Below are positions 15,997 to 30,660 of a stretch of DNA of 64,000 nucleotides, in pieces; the stretch's first letter is position 1, and every line of letters begins with the position of its first letter. Below the pieces are notes generated by a model that worked only from the letters and a program-made list of their open reading frames with translations, searched no databases and was not told where the DNA came from. This DNA is from Streptomyces phaeolivaceus (lineage in GTDB: Bacteria; Actinomycetota; Actinomycetes; Streptomycetales; Streptomycetaceae). A program made the position numbers and the translations under genes. The stretch spans positions 4,898,001 to 4,962,000 of the forward strand of contig NZ_CP045096.1 of assembly GCF_009184865.1 (NCBI RefSeq), read 5' to 3'.

Positions 15997-16026
15997 CAGA
16001 TGCTCTATCCGTTAAGCTACGAGTGC
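15954..16026 (-). tRNA. tRNA-Arg (anticodon ACG)
   Basis: 73 nt, with encoded CCA at 15951-15953. Acceptor stem GCACTCG pairs with CGAGTGC; anticodon loop CTACGGA gives anticodon ACG; TTCGAAT T-loop present. Integration target of the 9.5-kb element; its 3' half (15954-15996) is element-derived. Confidence 0.97.
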
Positions 16027-16184
16027 TTGTTTTGTTTTCTGCCGGTCCTGGTCCTTTCGGCCCGCTCGCGGCGACAGGAAGAACATTACATGACTGCCGT
16101 CGCCATGTGAAATCCGTTTGCCATAGCCCTTGTGACCTGCGGAAACACCTTCTGGGGCGCTATCGAGGCGAGGGGGCCGACGAC

Positions 16185-16213
16185 GAAGCCCCGGTCGCGT
16201 GGACCGGGGCTTC
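16185..16213 (-). terminator. Hairpin terminator downstream of tRNA-Ser
   Basis: Perfect 12-bp stem (16185-16196 with 16202-16213) and a 5-nt loop, 13 bp beyond the 3' end of the minus-strand tRNA-Ser. Confidence 0.8.
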
Positions 16214-16225
16214 GGTGATCAAGCG

Positions 16226-16316
16226 CGGAGGCGGAGGGATTTGAACCCTCGATGGGATTGAAGTCCCAAACCGCATTAGCAGTGCGGCGCCATAGACCGG
16301 ACTAGGCGACGCCTCC
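16226..16316 (-). tRNA. tRNA-Ser (anticodon GCT)
   Basis: 91 nt. Acceptor GGAGGCG/CGCCTCC with discriminator G, anticodon loop CTGCTAA (GCT), long class-II variable arm, no encoded CCA. Both strands of the cloverleaf pair well. Confidence 0.97.
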
Positions 16317-16569
16317 AGCACAACCTCCCGCGCGAGCGCGAGTGGTGCGTGCAGATGATGACACAGCCGAGTGTGCTGTCACCAATCGCCTCCCACGGTA
16401 CTAGGCGGAGAGGCCGCAGGGCAAAGCCGTATGGCACGTCGGGAGCGGTTCGGCCGCAGTTCGGGAGAGGTCAGGGGGAGCCGGGAGAGGTCGGGAGAGG
16501 TCGCGGGTGGGGCGGGCCCGGAACGGGGTGACGCCGCAACCGCGGGGCGGGCCTGACGTTAGTCAGGTC

Positions 16570-17097
16570 ATGCTGCAGATCCCTTCCGCCCCGCGCCCGC
16601 ATCGCCCCTCGGCGCTCCCCGACCGTCCCACCGCCCTGAGCCGGCTGCTCCTCGGCGCCGCCGCCTCCCTCGCCGCGGCCACCGCCGGCACGCTCACTCC
16701 GGTGGCGCCGGAGGCGTACGCCGCCGAAACGCTGTCGCCGGTCTCGCTGCCGATGCCCGACTCCGGCCCCGGCGACCGGCTGTCCGTCACGGTGCGCGGA
16801 ATGGGGGGCGGGGCGGACGGGACCTTCGAGCTGCGCTGCCATCCCGAGGGCGGCAGCCACCCGGCCGTGCGGGAGGCGTGCGGTCGGCTCGACCGGCGCA
16901 CCACGTGGGGGACCGACCCGTTCGCGCCGGTCCGGCCCGGCACCATGTGCACGATGCAGTACGGCGGCCCGGCCACCGCGCATGTCACCGGGACCTGGGC
17001 CGGACGCCCCGTCGACGCCCGCTTCGACCGCGGCAACGGCTGCGAGATCGCCCGCTGGGACGCGCTGGTGCCCGTACTGCCGAACCCCCACGCGTAG
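16570..17097 (+). CDS. Secreted subtilisin-inhibitor-like (SSI) protein
   Basis: 175 aa from ATG 16570. A basic N-terminus and hydrophobic stretch (SRLLLGAAASLAAATAGTL) with an AYAAE end act as signal peptide. The mature part has the SSI layout: FELRCHPEGGSHPAVREACGRL (first Cys pair), then MCTMQYGGP (reactive-site loop; P1 Met by alignment with the CPM-VY loop) and GTWAGRP, closing with NGCEIARW (last Cys). All four disulfide Cys are kept. SSI proteins block extracellular subtilisin-like proteases. A 6-bp inverted repeat CCTGAC-GTTA-GTCAGG (16552-16567) sits just before the start. Weak ribosome site. Confidence 0.85.
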   Translation: MLQIPSAPRPHRPSALPDRPTALSRLLLGAAASLAAATAGTLTPVAPEAYAAETLSPVSLPMPDSGPGDRLSVTVRGMGGGADGTFELRCHPEGGSHPAVREACGRLDRRTTWGTDPFAPVRPGTMCTMQYGGPATAHVTGTWAGRPVDARFDRGNGCEIARWDALVPVLPNPHA

Positions 17098-17443
17098 GAG
17101 ACAGGAAGAAAAGAGGGAGAGAGGGAGAGGAGAAGTGAAGTAGGGAGAAGAGCAGGGGAAATCGGCCACCGGCGCGGTGGGGTGGGGCGGGCCTTCGACA
17201 GGTGCGCACAGCCCGTACATATGTGCCGCAGACCGGGTCCTCCGGCAAAACGCACGGTCACGGCATCCGCGTTCGCGCGGTCACGGCATCTCCGTACGTT
17301 CGGTGTGCGACCTCCCTCTCATCCGGCGTCGCGAGCGCAACCTCTGCCCGTAGACTCCCTCGCGTGACACGTTGCGGGCCGGTTGGCAAGATGGCCGAAG
17401 GCCCAGCGGTCGGCAAGGTGCGGTAACAGGGAGGAAGCGTCTC
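17098..17443. repeat. Intergenic region with a long polypurine tract
   Basis: No gene. 17097-17160 is almost pure purine on the plus strand (AGGAAGAAAAGAGGGAGAGA and onwards, one T-containing interruption). The rest shows no terminator or convincing promoter; the next gene has GGGAGGA at 17429-17435. Confidence 0.6.
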
Positions 17444-22507
<5,064 letters not shown>

Positions 22508-22520
22508 GCCCACAACGCAC

Positions 22521-22564
22521 GGCAGTCGGGGCGGTGTTTCACGTGAAACACCGCCCCGACTGCC
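22521..22564. promoter_or_regulatory. parS site inside a 44-nt perfect palindrome / convergent terminator
   Basis: The centre is TGTTTCACGTGAAACA (22535-22550), a perfect match to the ParB-binding parS consensus, whose Streptomyces core is GTTTCACGTGAAAC. The palindrome extends without mismatch for 14 more bases on each side (GGCAGTCGGGGCGG and complement), making a 22-bp hairpin between the convergent genes ending at 22507 and 22626. It would therefore serve both chromosome segregation and transcription termination. parS is near-certain; the double function is inference. Confidence 0.93.
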
Positions 22565-22612
22565 GCCCCGACTGCCGCCCCGACTGCCGCCCCGACTGCC
22601 GTCCCGACTGCC
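22551..22612. repeat. 12-bp tandem repeats beside parS
   Basis: Four units of TGCCGCCCCGAC or its one-base variant (22561-22608), continuing from the right arm of the parS palindrome. Confidence 0.9.
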
Positions 22613-22625
22613 GTACGTACGCGCC

Positions 22626-24284
<1,659 letters not shown>

Positions 24285-24342
24285 GGCGTCCTCCCGGGGC
24301 GGCTTTGCCTACGCGGTGGTAACGGTTGCGTTGATTCTGCTC

Positions 24343-24360
24343 ACATACCGAACGGTATGT
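24343..24360. promoter_or_regulatory. TetR-type operator upstream of acyl-CoA ligase gene
   Basis: Perfect inverted repeat ACATACC-GAAC-GGTATGT, 59 bp before the ligase start. The length and symmetry are typical for TetR-family repressors of fatty-acid genes; no such repressor is encoded next to it. Confidence 0.65.
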
Positions 24361-24441
24361 CACTAGGGGACAAGATGATCGATCAGAGAGAGCCTCCCGC
24401 GAGCCGAAATCCGGGAGCCTCACAGCCGGGCAACGAACGGG

Positions 24442-25092
24442 CTACCGCACGGGTTCCAGCTCGGGGTCCTCGCGCAGCTTTCCCAGCGCGCGCGACACCG
24501 CCGACTTCACCGTGCCGACCGAGACACCGAGCATCTCGGCCGTCTGCACCTCGCTGAGGTCCTCGTAGTACCTGAGGACGACCATCGCCCGCTGCCGCGC
24601 CGGCAGCTTCATGATCGCCCGCCACATCGCGTCGTGCAGCGCCTGCTGCTCGGCCGGGTCGGCGGCCTGGACGCCCTCGGGCTCCGGCAGTTCGTCGCAC
24701 GCGAACTCGTCCACCTTGCGCTTGCGCCACTGGGACGTCCGGGTGTTCAGCAGCGCCCGGCGCACATAGCCGTCGAGGGCCCGGTGGTCCTCGATGCGCT
24801 CCCACGCGACATACGTCTTGGCCAGCGCCGTCTGCAGCAGGTCCTCGGCGTCGCACGGGTTCGCGGTCAGCGACCGTGCGGTCCGCAGCAGCACCGGCTG
24901 GCGGGCCTTCACATACGCCGAGAACGACGGGTACGACGGGTACGACGGGTACGACGGGTGCGACGGGTACGACGGGTGCGACAGGTTCGCCAGACTCGAC
25001 ACGCTGGACGCGGTCGGCCGGGCCGAGGTCGTCAGGGTCCGCGGCACTGGTGCAGCGGCCTTCGAAGCGCTGGTGCAGACGGGTGTGGTCAT
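24442..25092 (-). CDS. SigE-family ECF RNA polymerase sigma factor
   Basis: 216 aa from ATG 25092. Region 2 (about 60-125): DAEDLLQTALAKTYVAWERI, typical of the actinobacterial SigE-type ECF group; region 4 (about 150-205): LPARQRAMVVLRYYEDLSEVQTAEMLGVSVGTVKSAVSRAL, with the helix-turn-helix. The N-terminal extension (about 35-60) contains PSYPS units made of 9-bp DNA repeats (24925-24985). No anti-sigma gene is adjacent. The start lacks a well-spaced ribosome site, so a shorter start is possible. Confidence 0.9.
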   Translation of the reverse strand: MTTPVCTSASKAAAPVPRTLTTSARPTASSVSSLANLSHPSYPSHPSYPSYPSYPSFSAYVKARQPVLLRTARSLTANPCDAEDLLQTALAKTYVAWERIEDHRALDGYVRRALLNTRTSQWRKRKVDEFACDELPEPEGVQAADPAEQQALHDAMWRAIMKLPARQRAMVVLRYYEDLSEVQTAEMLGVSVGTVKSAVSRALGKLREDPELEPVR

Positions 25093-25329
25093 GGCTCCAC
25101 GCTAGGAGCGGGCCCCGCCCTGCGGATCGGCCGCAGGTCCCGAAGACGAATCCCCCTCAGGTTGTAGGAGTGGGGCAGACCTCACCTACTGAAGGTGGAT
25201 GAACAGCCCCCGGGTACTGAGGGTGTACCCCTGAGAAACACCTGCCAGGGTTGTACGGCACGGATCACACCGGCCCCGCCGGTCCCCCGGGGTGCCCGAA
25301 GTCCCGCCCGCCCGCCACACCCGGACCGC

Positions 25330-26496
25330 TCACCCGTCCGTCCCCAGCACCAACCCCGAGGTCGGCACCCCCGTCCCCGCCGTCACCAGCACCCGCCCGG
25401 CGCCGGGCACCTGGTTCACGGAGGTGCCCCGCAGCTGCCGTACCGCCTCCGCGACGCCGTTCATCCCGTGCAGATACGCCTCGCCGAGCTGCCCGCCGTG
25501 GGTGTTGAGCGGCAGCCGCTCCTCCGCGACGAAGTCGGCCGCCTCACCCGGGCCGCAGAACCCGAACTCCTCCAGCTGCATCAGCACGAACGGTGTGAAG
25601 TGGTCGTAGAGGATGCCCACGTCGATGTCGTCCGGGCCGAGCCCCGAGGTGCGCCGGAGCTGGCGGGCGACGACGCCCATCTCCGGCAGCCCCGTGAGAT
25701 CGCTGTCGTAGAAGCCGGTCATCTGCTGCTGCGCCCGGCCCGCGCCCTGGGCGGCGGCCACGACCACGGCGGGCGGCCTCGGCAGATCCCGCGCCCGCTC
25801 CACCGAGGTCACCACGAGCGCCTGGCCGCCGTCCGTCTCCTGGCAGCAGTCCAGCAGCCGCAGCGGTTCGACGATCCAACGCGAGGCCGCGTGCTCGTCG
25901 AGGGTGATCGGGCGGCCGTGGAAGTAGGCCGCCGGATTCGTCGCCGCGTACTTGCGGTCCACCACGGCCACGTGCCCGAACGCCTCGGGGGTCAGCCCGT
26001 ACGCGTACAGATAGCGCTGGGCCGCCATCGCCACCCAGGAGGCGGGGGTGAGCAGCCCGAACGGCAGCGTCCAACCCAGCGCCACGCCCTCCGCCGACGG
26101 CTCCCGGTGGCGTACGCCGGAGCCGAACCGCCGCCCCGAGCGCTCGTTGAACGCGCGGTAGCAGACCACGACCTCCGCAACGCCCGTCGCGACCGCCAGC
26201 GCCGCCTGCTGCACGGTCGCGCACGCGGCGCCGCCGCCGTAGTGGACGCGCGAGAAGAAGGACAGCTCACCGATGCCGGCCGCCTGCGCGACCGTGATCT
26301 CCGGGCTGGTGTCCATCGTGAACGTCACCATCCCGTCCACGTCCGCGGGCACCAGCCCCGCGTCGTCGAGCGCCGCCCGCACCGCTTCCACGGCCAGCCG
26401 CAGCTCACTGCGGCCCGAGTCCTTGGAGAAGTCGGTCGCGCCGATGCCGACGATCGCCGCGCGCCCGCCGAGCCGGTCCCTGGTCCGTACGCTCAC
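25330..26496 (-). CDS. Thiolase-like lipid-transfer protein (Ltp2-type aldolase)
   Basis: 388 aa from GTG 26496, in a 4-nt overlap with the gene before. Thiolase fold throughout: AIVGIGATDFSKDSGRSE at the N-terminus, GGGAACATVQQAALAVATG, and a C-terminal part with GFCGPGEA and LNTHGGQLGEAYLHGMNG. In degradative thiolases the last motifs carry the active Cys and His; here the NTHGG and GEAY elements match lipid-transfer/Ltp2 proteins that perform retro-aldol cleavage of steroid side chains. Third gene of a coupled operon with MaoC- and DUF35-type proteins. Substrate inferred. Confidence 0.85.
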   Translation of the reverse strand: MSVRTRDRLGGRAAIVGIGATDFSKDSGRSELRLAVEAVRAALDDAGLVPADVDGMVTFTMDTSPEITVAQAAGIGELSFFSRVHYGGGAACATVQQAALAVATGVAEVVVCYRAFNERSGRRFGSGVRHREPSAEGVALGWTLPFGLLTPASWVAMAAQRYLYAYGLTPEAFGHVAVVDRKYAATNPAAYFHGRPITLDEHAASRWIVEPLRLLDCCQETDGGQALVVTSVERARDLPRPPAVVVAAAQGAGRAQQQMTGFYDSDLTGLPEMGVVARQLRRTSGLGPDDIDVGILYDHFTPFVLMQLEEFGFCGPGEAADFVAEERLPLNTHGGQLGEAYLHGMNGVAEAVRQLRGTSVNQVPGAGRVLVTAGTGVPTSGLVLGTDG

Positions 26497-26924
26497 TCCG
26501 TCTCCCCCAGGCTCACGGTCACCGTGCCGGTGACATGTCGTCCGATGCCGTTCTCGCCGACGATCCTGACCGTGGCCGTACGGCCGCCGACCGCCTCCAT
26601 CGACTCGACCGACTCCACCGACTCCACCGACTCGACTGTGCCCGTCAACACCATCGTGTCGCCCGGGTAGTTGGGCGCGCCCAGCCGGATCGCCACCTTC
26701 CGCAGGACGGCGGCCGGCCCGAAGTGGTCCGTGATGTACCGCCCCACCAGCCCGTTCGTCGTCAGGATGTTCATGAAGACGTCCGGCGACCCGCGCCGCC
26801 GCGCCAGCTCCGGATCGTGGTGCACGTCCTGGTAGTCGCGCGAGGCGATCGCCCCCGCGACGACGAGCGTGCGGGTGATCTCGATCTCCAGCGAAGGCAG
26901 CGTCTGCCCGGCCTCGACCCTCAC
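26493..26924 (-). CDS. MaoC-like hydratase subunit (ChsH1-type)
   Basis: 143 aa from GTG 26924, overlapping both neighbours by 4 nt. Hot-dog fold with the hydratase motif DYQDVHHDPELA near residue 30 (catalytic Asp/His region), then FMNILTTNGLVGRYITDHFG. A Val-Glu-Ser repeat (VESVESVESVE, from 9-bp DNA repeats at 26600-26640) sits in a surface strand. In mycobacteria the ChsH1-ChsH2 pair hydrates steroid side-chain enoyl-CoA; order and partners here match. Confidence 0.88.
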   Translation of the reverse strand: MRVEAGQTLPSLEIEITRTLVVAGAIASRDYQDVHHDPELARRRGSPDVFMNILTTNGLVGRYITDHFGPAAVLRKVAIRLGAPNYPGDTMVLTGTVESVESVESVESMEAVGGRTATVRIVGENGIGRHVTGTVTVSLGETE

Positions 26925-28081
26925 TCGGACACCACCCCCTCCGCCACCGCGCGGAACATCGGAAGCTCCAACTCCGCGTCACAGCGCACGAACACGAGCC
27001 GTACGGGCATCCCGATCCGCACCTTGTCGTACGGCACCCCGATCACGTCGCCGACCATCCGCACCCCCTCCGCCAGCTCGATCAGCCCGACGGCGTACGG
27101 CGGATCGAAGGCCGGGAAGGGCGGGTGGTGCATGACGACGTACGAGTACACGGTCCCCTCGCCGCACGCCTCGACCGTGTCCCACTCGGCGCGACCGCAG
27201 GCGTTGCAGCCCGGCAGCCAGGGGAGGCGGAGGGTGGCGCAGCCGACGCAGCGCTGGATGAGGAGCCGATGGCGCGAGACGCCTTCCCAGAAGCCGGAGT
27301 TGTCGCGATTGACGACGGGACGGGGGCGGCGCGGCGGTTCGGACCGCTCGGGCCGCCCGGACCGCTCGGGCTGTTCGGGCTGTTCGGGCTGTTCGGGCTG
27401 TTCGGGCTGTTCGGACCGTTCGGACCGTTCGGACCGTTCAGGCCGTTCAGGCCGTTCAGGCCGCTCGGACCGTTCAGGCCGCTCGGACCGTTCAGGCCGC
27501 TCGGACCGTTCAGGCCGCTCGGACCGTTCAGGCCGCTCGGACCGTTCAGGCCGTTCAGCCGGTTGCCGGGACGGTGGTCCGCCCGCCGCGCTCGTCGGTC
27601 GGTCCGCCGGCGCGTACTTGAGGATCCGGAAGCGATGGGTGCCGACGAGTTCGTCGCCCACCCACACATCCATCCGGGTCGTGACGAAGTGCCCGGTCCC
27701 GAGCCGGGTGGTCTTCCGCTCCGACACCGACTCGACGACCGAGTCGAACACGATCTCGTCCCCCGGCCGCAGCGCCCGCAGATACTCCTGCTCGCAGTCG
27801 GTGGCGACGACGGAGGTGTACCCGGCGCCGTCGAGCAGCGCGAGGAGTTCGTCGTACGCCGGCGCGCGGGTCTCGTGCCCGCTCAGTCCGCCCATCGTCC
27901 ACACCTGGAGCATGGTGGCCGGGGCGACGGCGTCCGCCCCGGTGTACGCCGGGTTGGTGTCCCCCAGTGCCTCGCACCAGTGCCTGATCATGGGCGAGTT
28001 GACGGGATCCTTGCCACGGCCGCCGCGGACGGCCGCGCGCCCCTCATAGGCCTTGAGCCGTACGGACAGGTCCTCGACCAT
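26921..28081 (-). CDS. MaoC-N / DUF35 fusion protein (ChsH2-type) with repeat linker
   Basis: 386 aa from ATG 28081 (GAGGGGGC upstream). N-terminal MaoC-like hot-dog domain (about 10-160), then about 80 residues of ERPERS/PEQ repeats, then a C-terminal DUF35 part: a rubredoxin-like zinc ribbon (CVGCATLRLPWLPGCNACG) plus OB fold (about 295-386). DUF35 domains partner Ltp2-type thiolases. The linker is unusually long; homologues usually have a short one. First gene of the three-gene coupled operon (28081 to 25330). Confidence 0.88.
   Translation of the reverse strand: MVEDLSVRLKAYEGRAAVRGGRGKDPVNSPMIRHWCEALGDTNPAYTGADAVAPATMLQVWTMGGLSGHETRAPAYDELLALLDGAGYTSVVATDCEQEYLRALRPGDEIVFDSVVESVSERKTTRLGTGHFVTTRMDVWVGDELVGTHRFRILKYAPADRPTSAAGGPPSRQPAERPERSERPERSERPERSERPERSERPERSERPERPERPERSERSERSEQPEQPEQPEQPEQPERSGRPERSEPPRRPRPVVNRDNSGFWEGVSRHRLLIQRCVGCATLRLPWLPGCNACGRAEWDTVEACGEGTVYSYVVMHHPPFPAFDPPYAVGLIELAEGVRMVGDVIGVPYDKVRIGMPVRLVFVRCDAELELPMFRAVAEGVVSE
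27330..27565 (-). repeat. In-frame 9-bp and 18-bp tandem repeats in the ChsH2-type linker
   Basis: Two unit types: five copies of GGGCTGTTC (PEQ codons on the minus strand) and about six copies of the 18-bp unit CCGCTCGGACCGTTCAGG (encoding PERSER). All changes keep frame. Confidence 0.93.
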
Positions 28082-28103
28082 CGTGCCGCAGCCCCCTCGA
28101 ACG

Positions 28104-28124
28104 AATCTGACTGTCCGTCAGATT
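28104..28124. promoter_or_regulatory. Operator-like inverted repeat before the steroid-type operon
   Basis: AATCTGAC-TGTCC-GTCAGATT, perfect 8-bp arms, 23 bp upstream of ATG 28081. Looks like a TetR-family site. It does not match KstR (TAGAACACGTTCTA) or KstR2 consensus as I know them. Confidence 0.6.
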
Positions 28125-28158
28125 GAAGGAACTGTCGCCGGAACTGTCAAGGTCGCCG

Positions 28159-28202
28159 GACACGCCTGTGCGGCGGTGCCGAAGCACCGCCGCACAGGCG
28201 TG
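28159..28202 (-). terminator. Strong hairpin terminator, 20-bp stem, CGAA loop
   Basis: A perfect 20-bp stem (28159-28178 with 28183-28202) closed by the tetraloop CGAA, 107 bp after the minus-strand stop at 28310. It separates the small secreted protein gene from the steroid-type operon. Confidence 0.9.
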
Positions 28203-28309
28203 TCACACCCCACAGACGTGTCCCACACGTCCCGTGTCCGAGGGCCGGACCTTCAGGGCCGGGGCGACCTCATCCACACGCCCCCGGCCCACGACCCGCC
28301 CTCCGGCGG

Positions 28310-28615
28310 CTACCAGAGGTTGGTGAAGTTGACGACGGCGTTCTTCTGGTCGATGGCCGTGTAGCCGGAGCCGTTGACCTGGGCGGTGTTGTTCTGGTTC
28401 GAGGCGCCCGAGCCGTTCGCCTGCTGCTGCGAGGTCGACGAGTTGCCGTTGTTGTCGTTGCCGACACCGCTGCCGACGATGTTCGCCACGCCGGCGTTCG
28501 ATCCGTCGTCCGCGAAGGAGCCGTTGTCGGCGGTCGCCACACCGGTGAAGAGGGCGGCGGCGAGCGGGAGGGCCGAGACGGCGGCGAGAACGCGGGCGGT
28601 ACGGATGCTTGCCAT
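28310..28615 (-). CDS. Small secreted Asn/Gly/Ser-rich protein
   Basis: 101 aa from ATG 28615 (GGAGG nine bases upstream). Signal peptide ending near ATAD (residue 30), mature part of about 70 residues rich in Asn, Gly, Ser and Gln with evenly spaced NGSG/NNGN segments, no Cys, ending VVNFTNLW. It resembles low-complexity surface or amyloid-prone proteins of Streptomyces aerial growth but is not a chaplin (no chaplin domain or Cys pair) or a rodlin. Function unknown. Confidence 0.7.
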   Translation of the reverse strand: MASIRTARVLAAVSALPLAAALFTGVATADNGSFADDGSNAGVANIVGSGVGNDNNGNSSTSQQQANGSGASNQNNTAQVNGSGYTAIDQKNAVVNFTNLW

Positions 28616-28968
28616 GTGCATTTCCTCCAGGAATTTCACACAAGTACGGGTTGCTCCGGGGCAGTTGGCCGACCGCCTCGGTGCGGGTCTTCGACGTCGC
28701 GAATCAAGAGTTGCCCACCGAATCCCCGGCGAACCACCCCGGAAGGCCCCATTCCCCCTGAAGCGTGATGACAAGTCGATAAACCCTCTTGGATCAAGGA
28801 ACTCCCAGCTCAGCCCCAATGGACCCGAGGAGCGACAGCAAGATCAGGTGGGACAAGGGGCGAAGCGTTCCGGCAGATTTCCGGCCAACCTGCGAACAGG
28901 CCCTCGACGGCCGAAAGCACACCCCGAACCCTCTTCCTTTTATCGAACATGAGTACGAGCATGGATCC
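28616..28968. other. Divergent intergenic region, 353 bp
   Basis: Lies between the divergent secreted-protein and primase-like genes. The leader of the minus-strand gene (28616-28760) probably holds its promoter. I see no repeat or RNA structure that stands out. Confidence 0.5.
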
Positions 28969-29883
28969 ATGGCCACCACTGACCGGCAGGCCGGCACCCT
29001 GGCCCTGGCACACGCCCTCTCCGCCGCCGAACGCGGACTGGCGGTGATCCCCCTGTCCCGCTCGAAGCTCCCGGCCCTCCGCTCCCCCCACCGCGACGAC
29101 CCGACCCCGTCCCCCCCGTCCCCCTGCCACGGCGAATGCGGCCACCTCGGCCACGGTGTGTACGACGCCTCCGCCGACCCCCACCGCGTCCGCGAACTCT
29201 TCGCCGCCGCCCCCTGGGCCACCGGCTACGGCATCGCCTGCGGCCTCCACCCCCACCACCTCATCGGCGTCGACCTCGACACGAAATCCGGTACGGACTC
29301 CTCGGCGGCCCTCCGCGAACTGGCCCTGCGCCACCTGTTCACGATCCCCGAGACGGTCGTCGTGCTGACCCCCAGCGGCGGACGCCACCTCTGGCTCACC
29401 GGGCCGCCCGACGTCGTCGTCCCCAACTCCGCGAGCCGCCTCGCCCCCGGCATCGACATCCGCGGCGCCGGCGGCTACCTCGTCGGCCCCGGCTCCCGCA
29501 CCGACCACGGCGTCTACGGCACGGCCCCCGGTACGGCCCACCTCCCCCCGGCGCCCTGCCCACCCGCCCTGCTCCGCCTCCTCCTGCCACCGCCACGCCC
29601 CAACCCCTCCGACCCGACCGGCGCCGACCAAGGCGCAAGCCACAGCCAAGGCCAGGGCCACGGACTGATCCACTTCGTCCTCACCGCCCAGGAGGGCCAA
29701 CGCAACACCCGCCTCTTCTGGGCCGCTTGCCGCGCCTACGAGAACGGCCTCGCCCCCGACCTCACGAACGCGCTGATCGAGGCCGCCGTACGCACGGGCC
29801 TCACCGAACGGGAGGCAAGATCGACGATCGCCTCGGCGGCCCGGATGTCGGGACGGGGGCGCGGGCACGGGCAGGGACGTTGA
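28969..29883 (+). CDS. Stand-alone bifunctional primase/polymerase-fold protein
   Basis: 304 aa from ATG 28969. AEP-type prim-pol domain (about 10-215): ERGLAVIPLSRSKLPAL at the N-terminus, CHGECGH zinc-like Cys/His, catalytic DLD in IGVDLDTKSG (about 105), the GGRHLWL strand with His, and IDIRGAGGYLVGPGS. The C-terminal helical part (about 225-300) resembles the primase C-terminal domain. Such genes usually sit in plasmids and phages; this one is alone between chromosomal genes. Not obviously mutated. Confidence 0.88.
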   Translation: MATTDRQAGTLALAHALSAAERGLAVIPLSRSKLPALRSPHRDDPTPSPPSPCHGECGHLGHGVYDASADPHRVRELFAAAPWATGYGIACGLHPHHLIGVDLDTKSGTDSSAALRELALRHLFTIPETVVVLTPSGGRHLWLTGPPDVVVPNSASRLAPGIDIRGAGGYLVGPGSRTDHGVYGTAPGTAHLPPAPCPPALLRLLLPPPRPNPSDPTGADQGASHSQGQGHGLIHFVLTAQEGQRNTRLFWAACRAYENGLAPDLTNALIEAAVRTGLTEREARSTIASAARMSGRGRGHGQGR

Positions 29884-29895
29884 GCCGGAGCGAGA

Positions 29896-29941
29896 GTGGG
29901 GGTGGGGAGTGGGGAGCACGCGCCCCACTCCCCACCCCCAC
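29896..29941 (+). terminator. Hairpin terminator after primase-like gene
   Basis: Perfect 19-bp stem (29896-29914 with 29923-29941), 8-nt loop, 13 bp after the stop; followed by direct CTCTCCCCACT repeats to 29985. Confidence 0.85.
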
Positions 29942-30146
29942 TCCCCACTCCTCTCCCCACTCCTCTCCCCACTCCTCTCCCCACCCCGTCGCACGGACGA
30001 CCGATGCCCGCGTTTCCGGGCGCCGGTCGTTGGAAGAACTGAACTGGTGGTGGACGGGCGGCGGATGAGCGGCAGACGGGCAACAGACGGTCCGTGGGCC
30101 GACCTTCGAGACCGTCCGTGCGGAACAACGGCTCTGGAGGGGCGAG

Positions 30147-30515
30147 TTGGACTGGGACAAGGAACAGCGGCAGGAGTGGCTCGCCGAGGTCCATCTGGAA
30201 CGGGACCGATTGCTGCCGCTGCGCGCGGAGGCGACCGAGACCACGATCGAACTGATGCGGACGAGCACGGGCCAGGTGGCGGAACCCGATCTCGTGCCCT
30301 ATCTGAACCTGACGTATCTCCTGACCGTCAAACGCGCCTACGGGGACGACCAACTCCTGGCCTTCGCGCTCTCGTTGGCGAACTGGGCGGTGGCCGCCCT
30401 CGACGAGGTCGCGAAGGTCACCGGCCGCACGGCGGAGCAGGTGATCGACCAGTACGAGACGGCGATCATCGCGGCACGGGAGTCGGCCGGGGCCGACGAG
30501 GACGACCTGGGCTGA
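30147..30515 (+). CDS. Small conserved helical protein
   Basis: 122 aa from TTG 30147, chosen because GGAGGGG lies six bases upstream. All-helical, with DKEQRQEWLAEVHLERDRLL, ALSLANWAVAALDEVAKVTG and VIDQYETAIIAARE. No family recognised. The last codons lie at the edge of an 18-bp-type repeat array (30515-30615) that would extend the protein if read through. Confidence 0.65.
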   Translation: MDWDKEQRQEWLAEVHLERDRLLPLRAEATETTIELMRTSTGQVAEPDLVPYLNLTYLLTVKRAYGDDQLLAFALSLANWAVAALDEVAKVTGRTAEQVIDQYETAIIAARESAGADEDDLG

Positions 30516-30615
30516 GACCGACGAGGACGACCGAACCGAGGCCGACCGAACCGAGACCGACGAGGACGACCGAACCGAGGCCGACCGAACCGAGGCCGAC
30601 GAGGACGACCTGAAC
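30515..30615 (+). repeat. Degenerate tandem repeats after the 122-aa gene
   Basis: Units of GACGAGGACGACCGAACCGA and GGCCGACCGAACCGA alternate through about 100 bp. Non-coding in the annotated frame. Confidence 0.8.
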
Positions 30616-30660
30616 CGACGGCCCCGCCGGCCGCGCCGTCACCGCGACGCCATGGCACCG

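Noticed and set aside
27330..27565. CRISPR-like array
   Set aside because: Contiguous 9- and 18-bp coding repeats without unique spacers.
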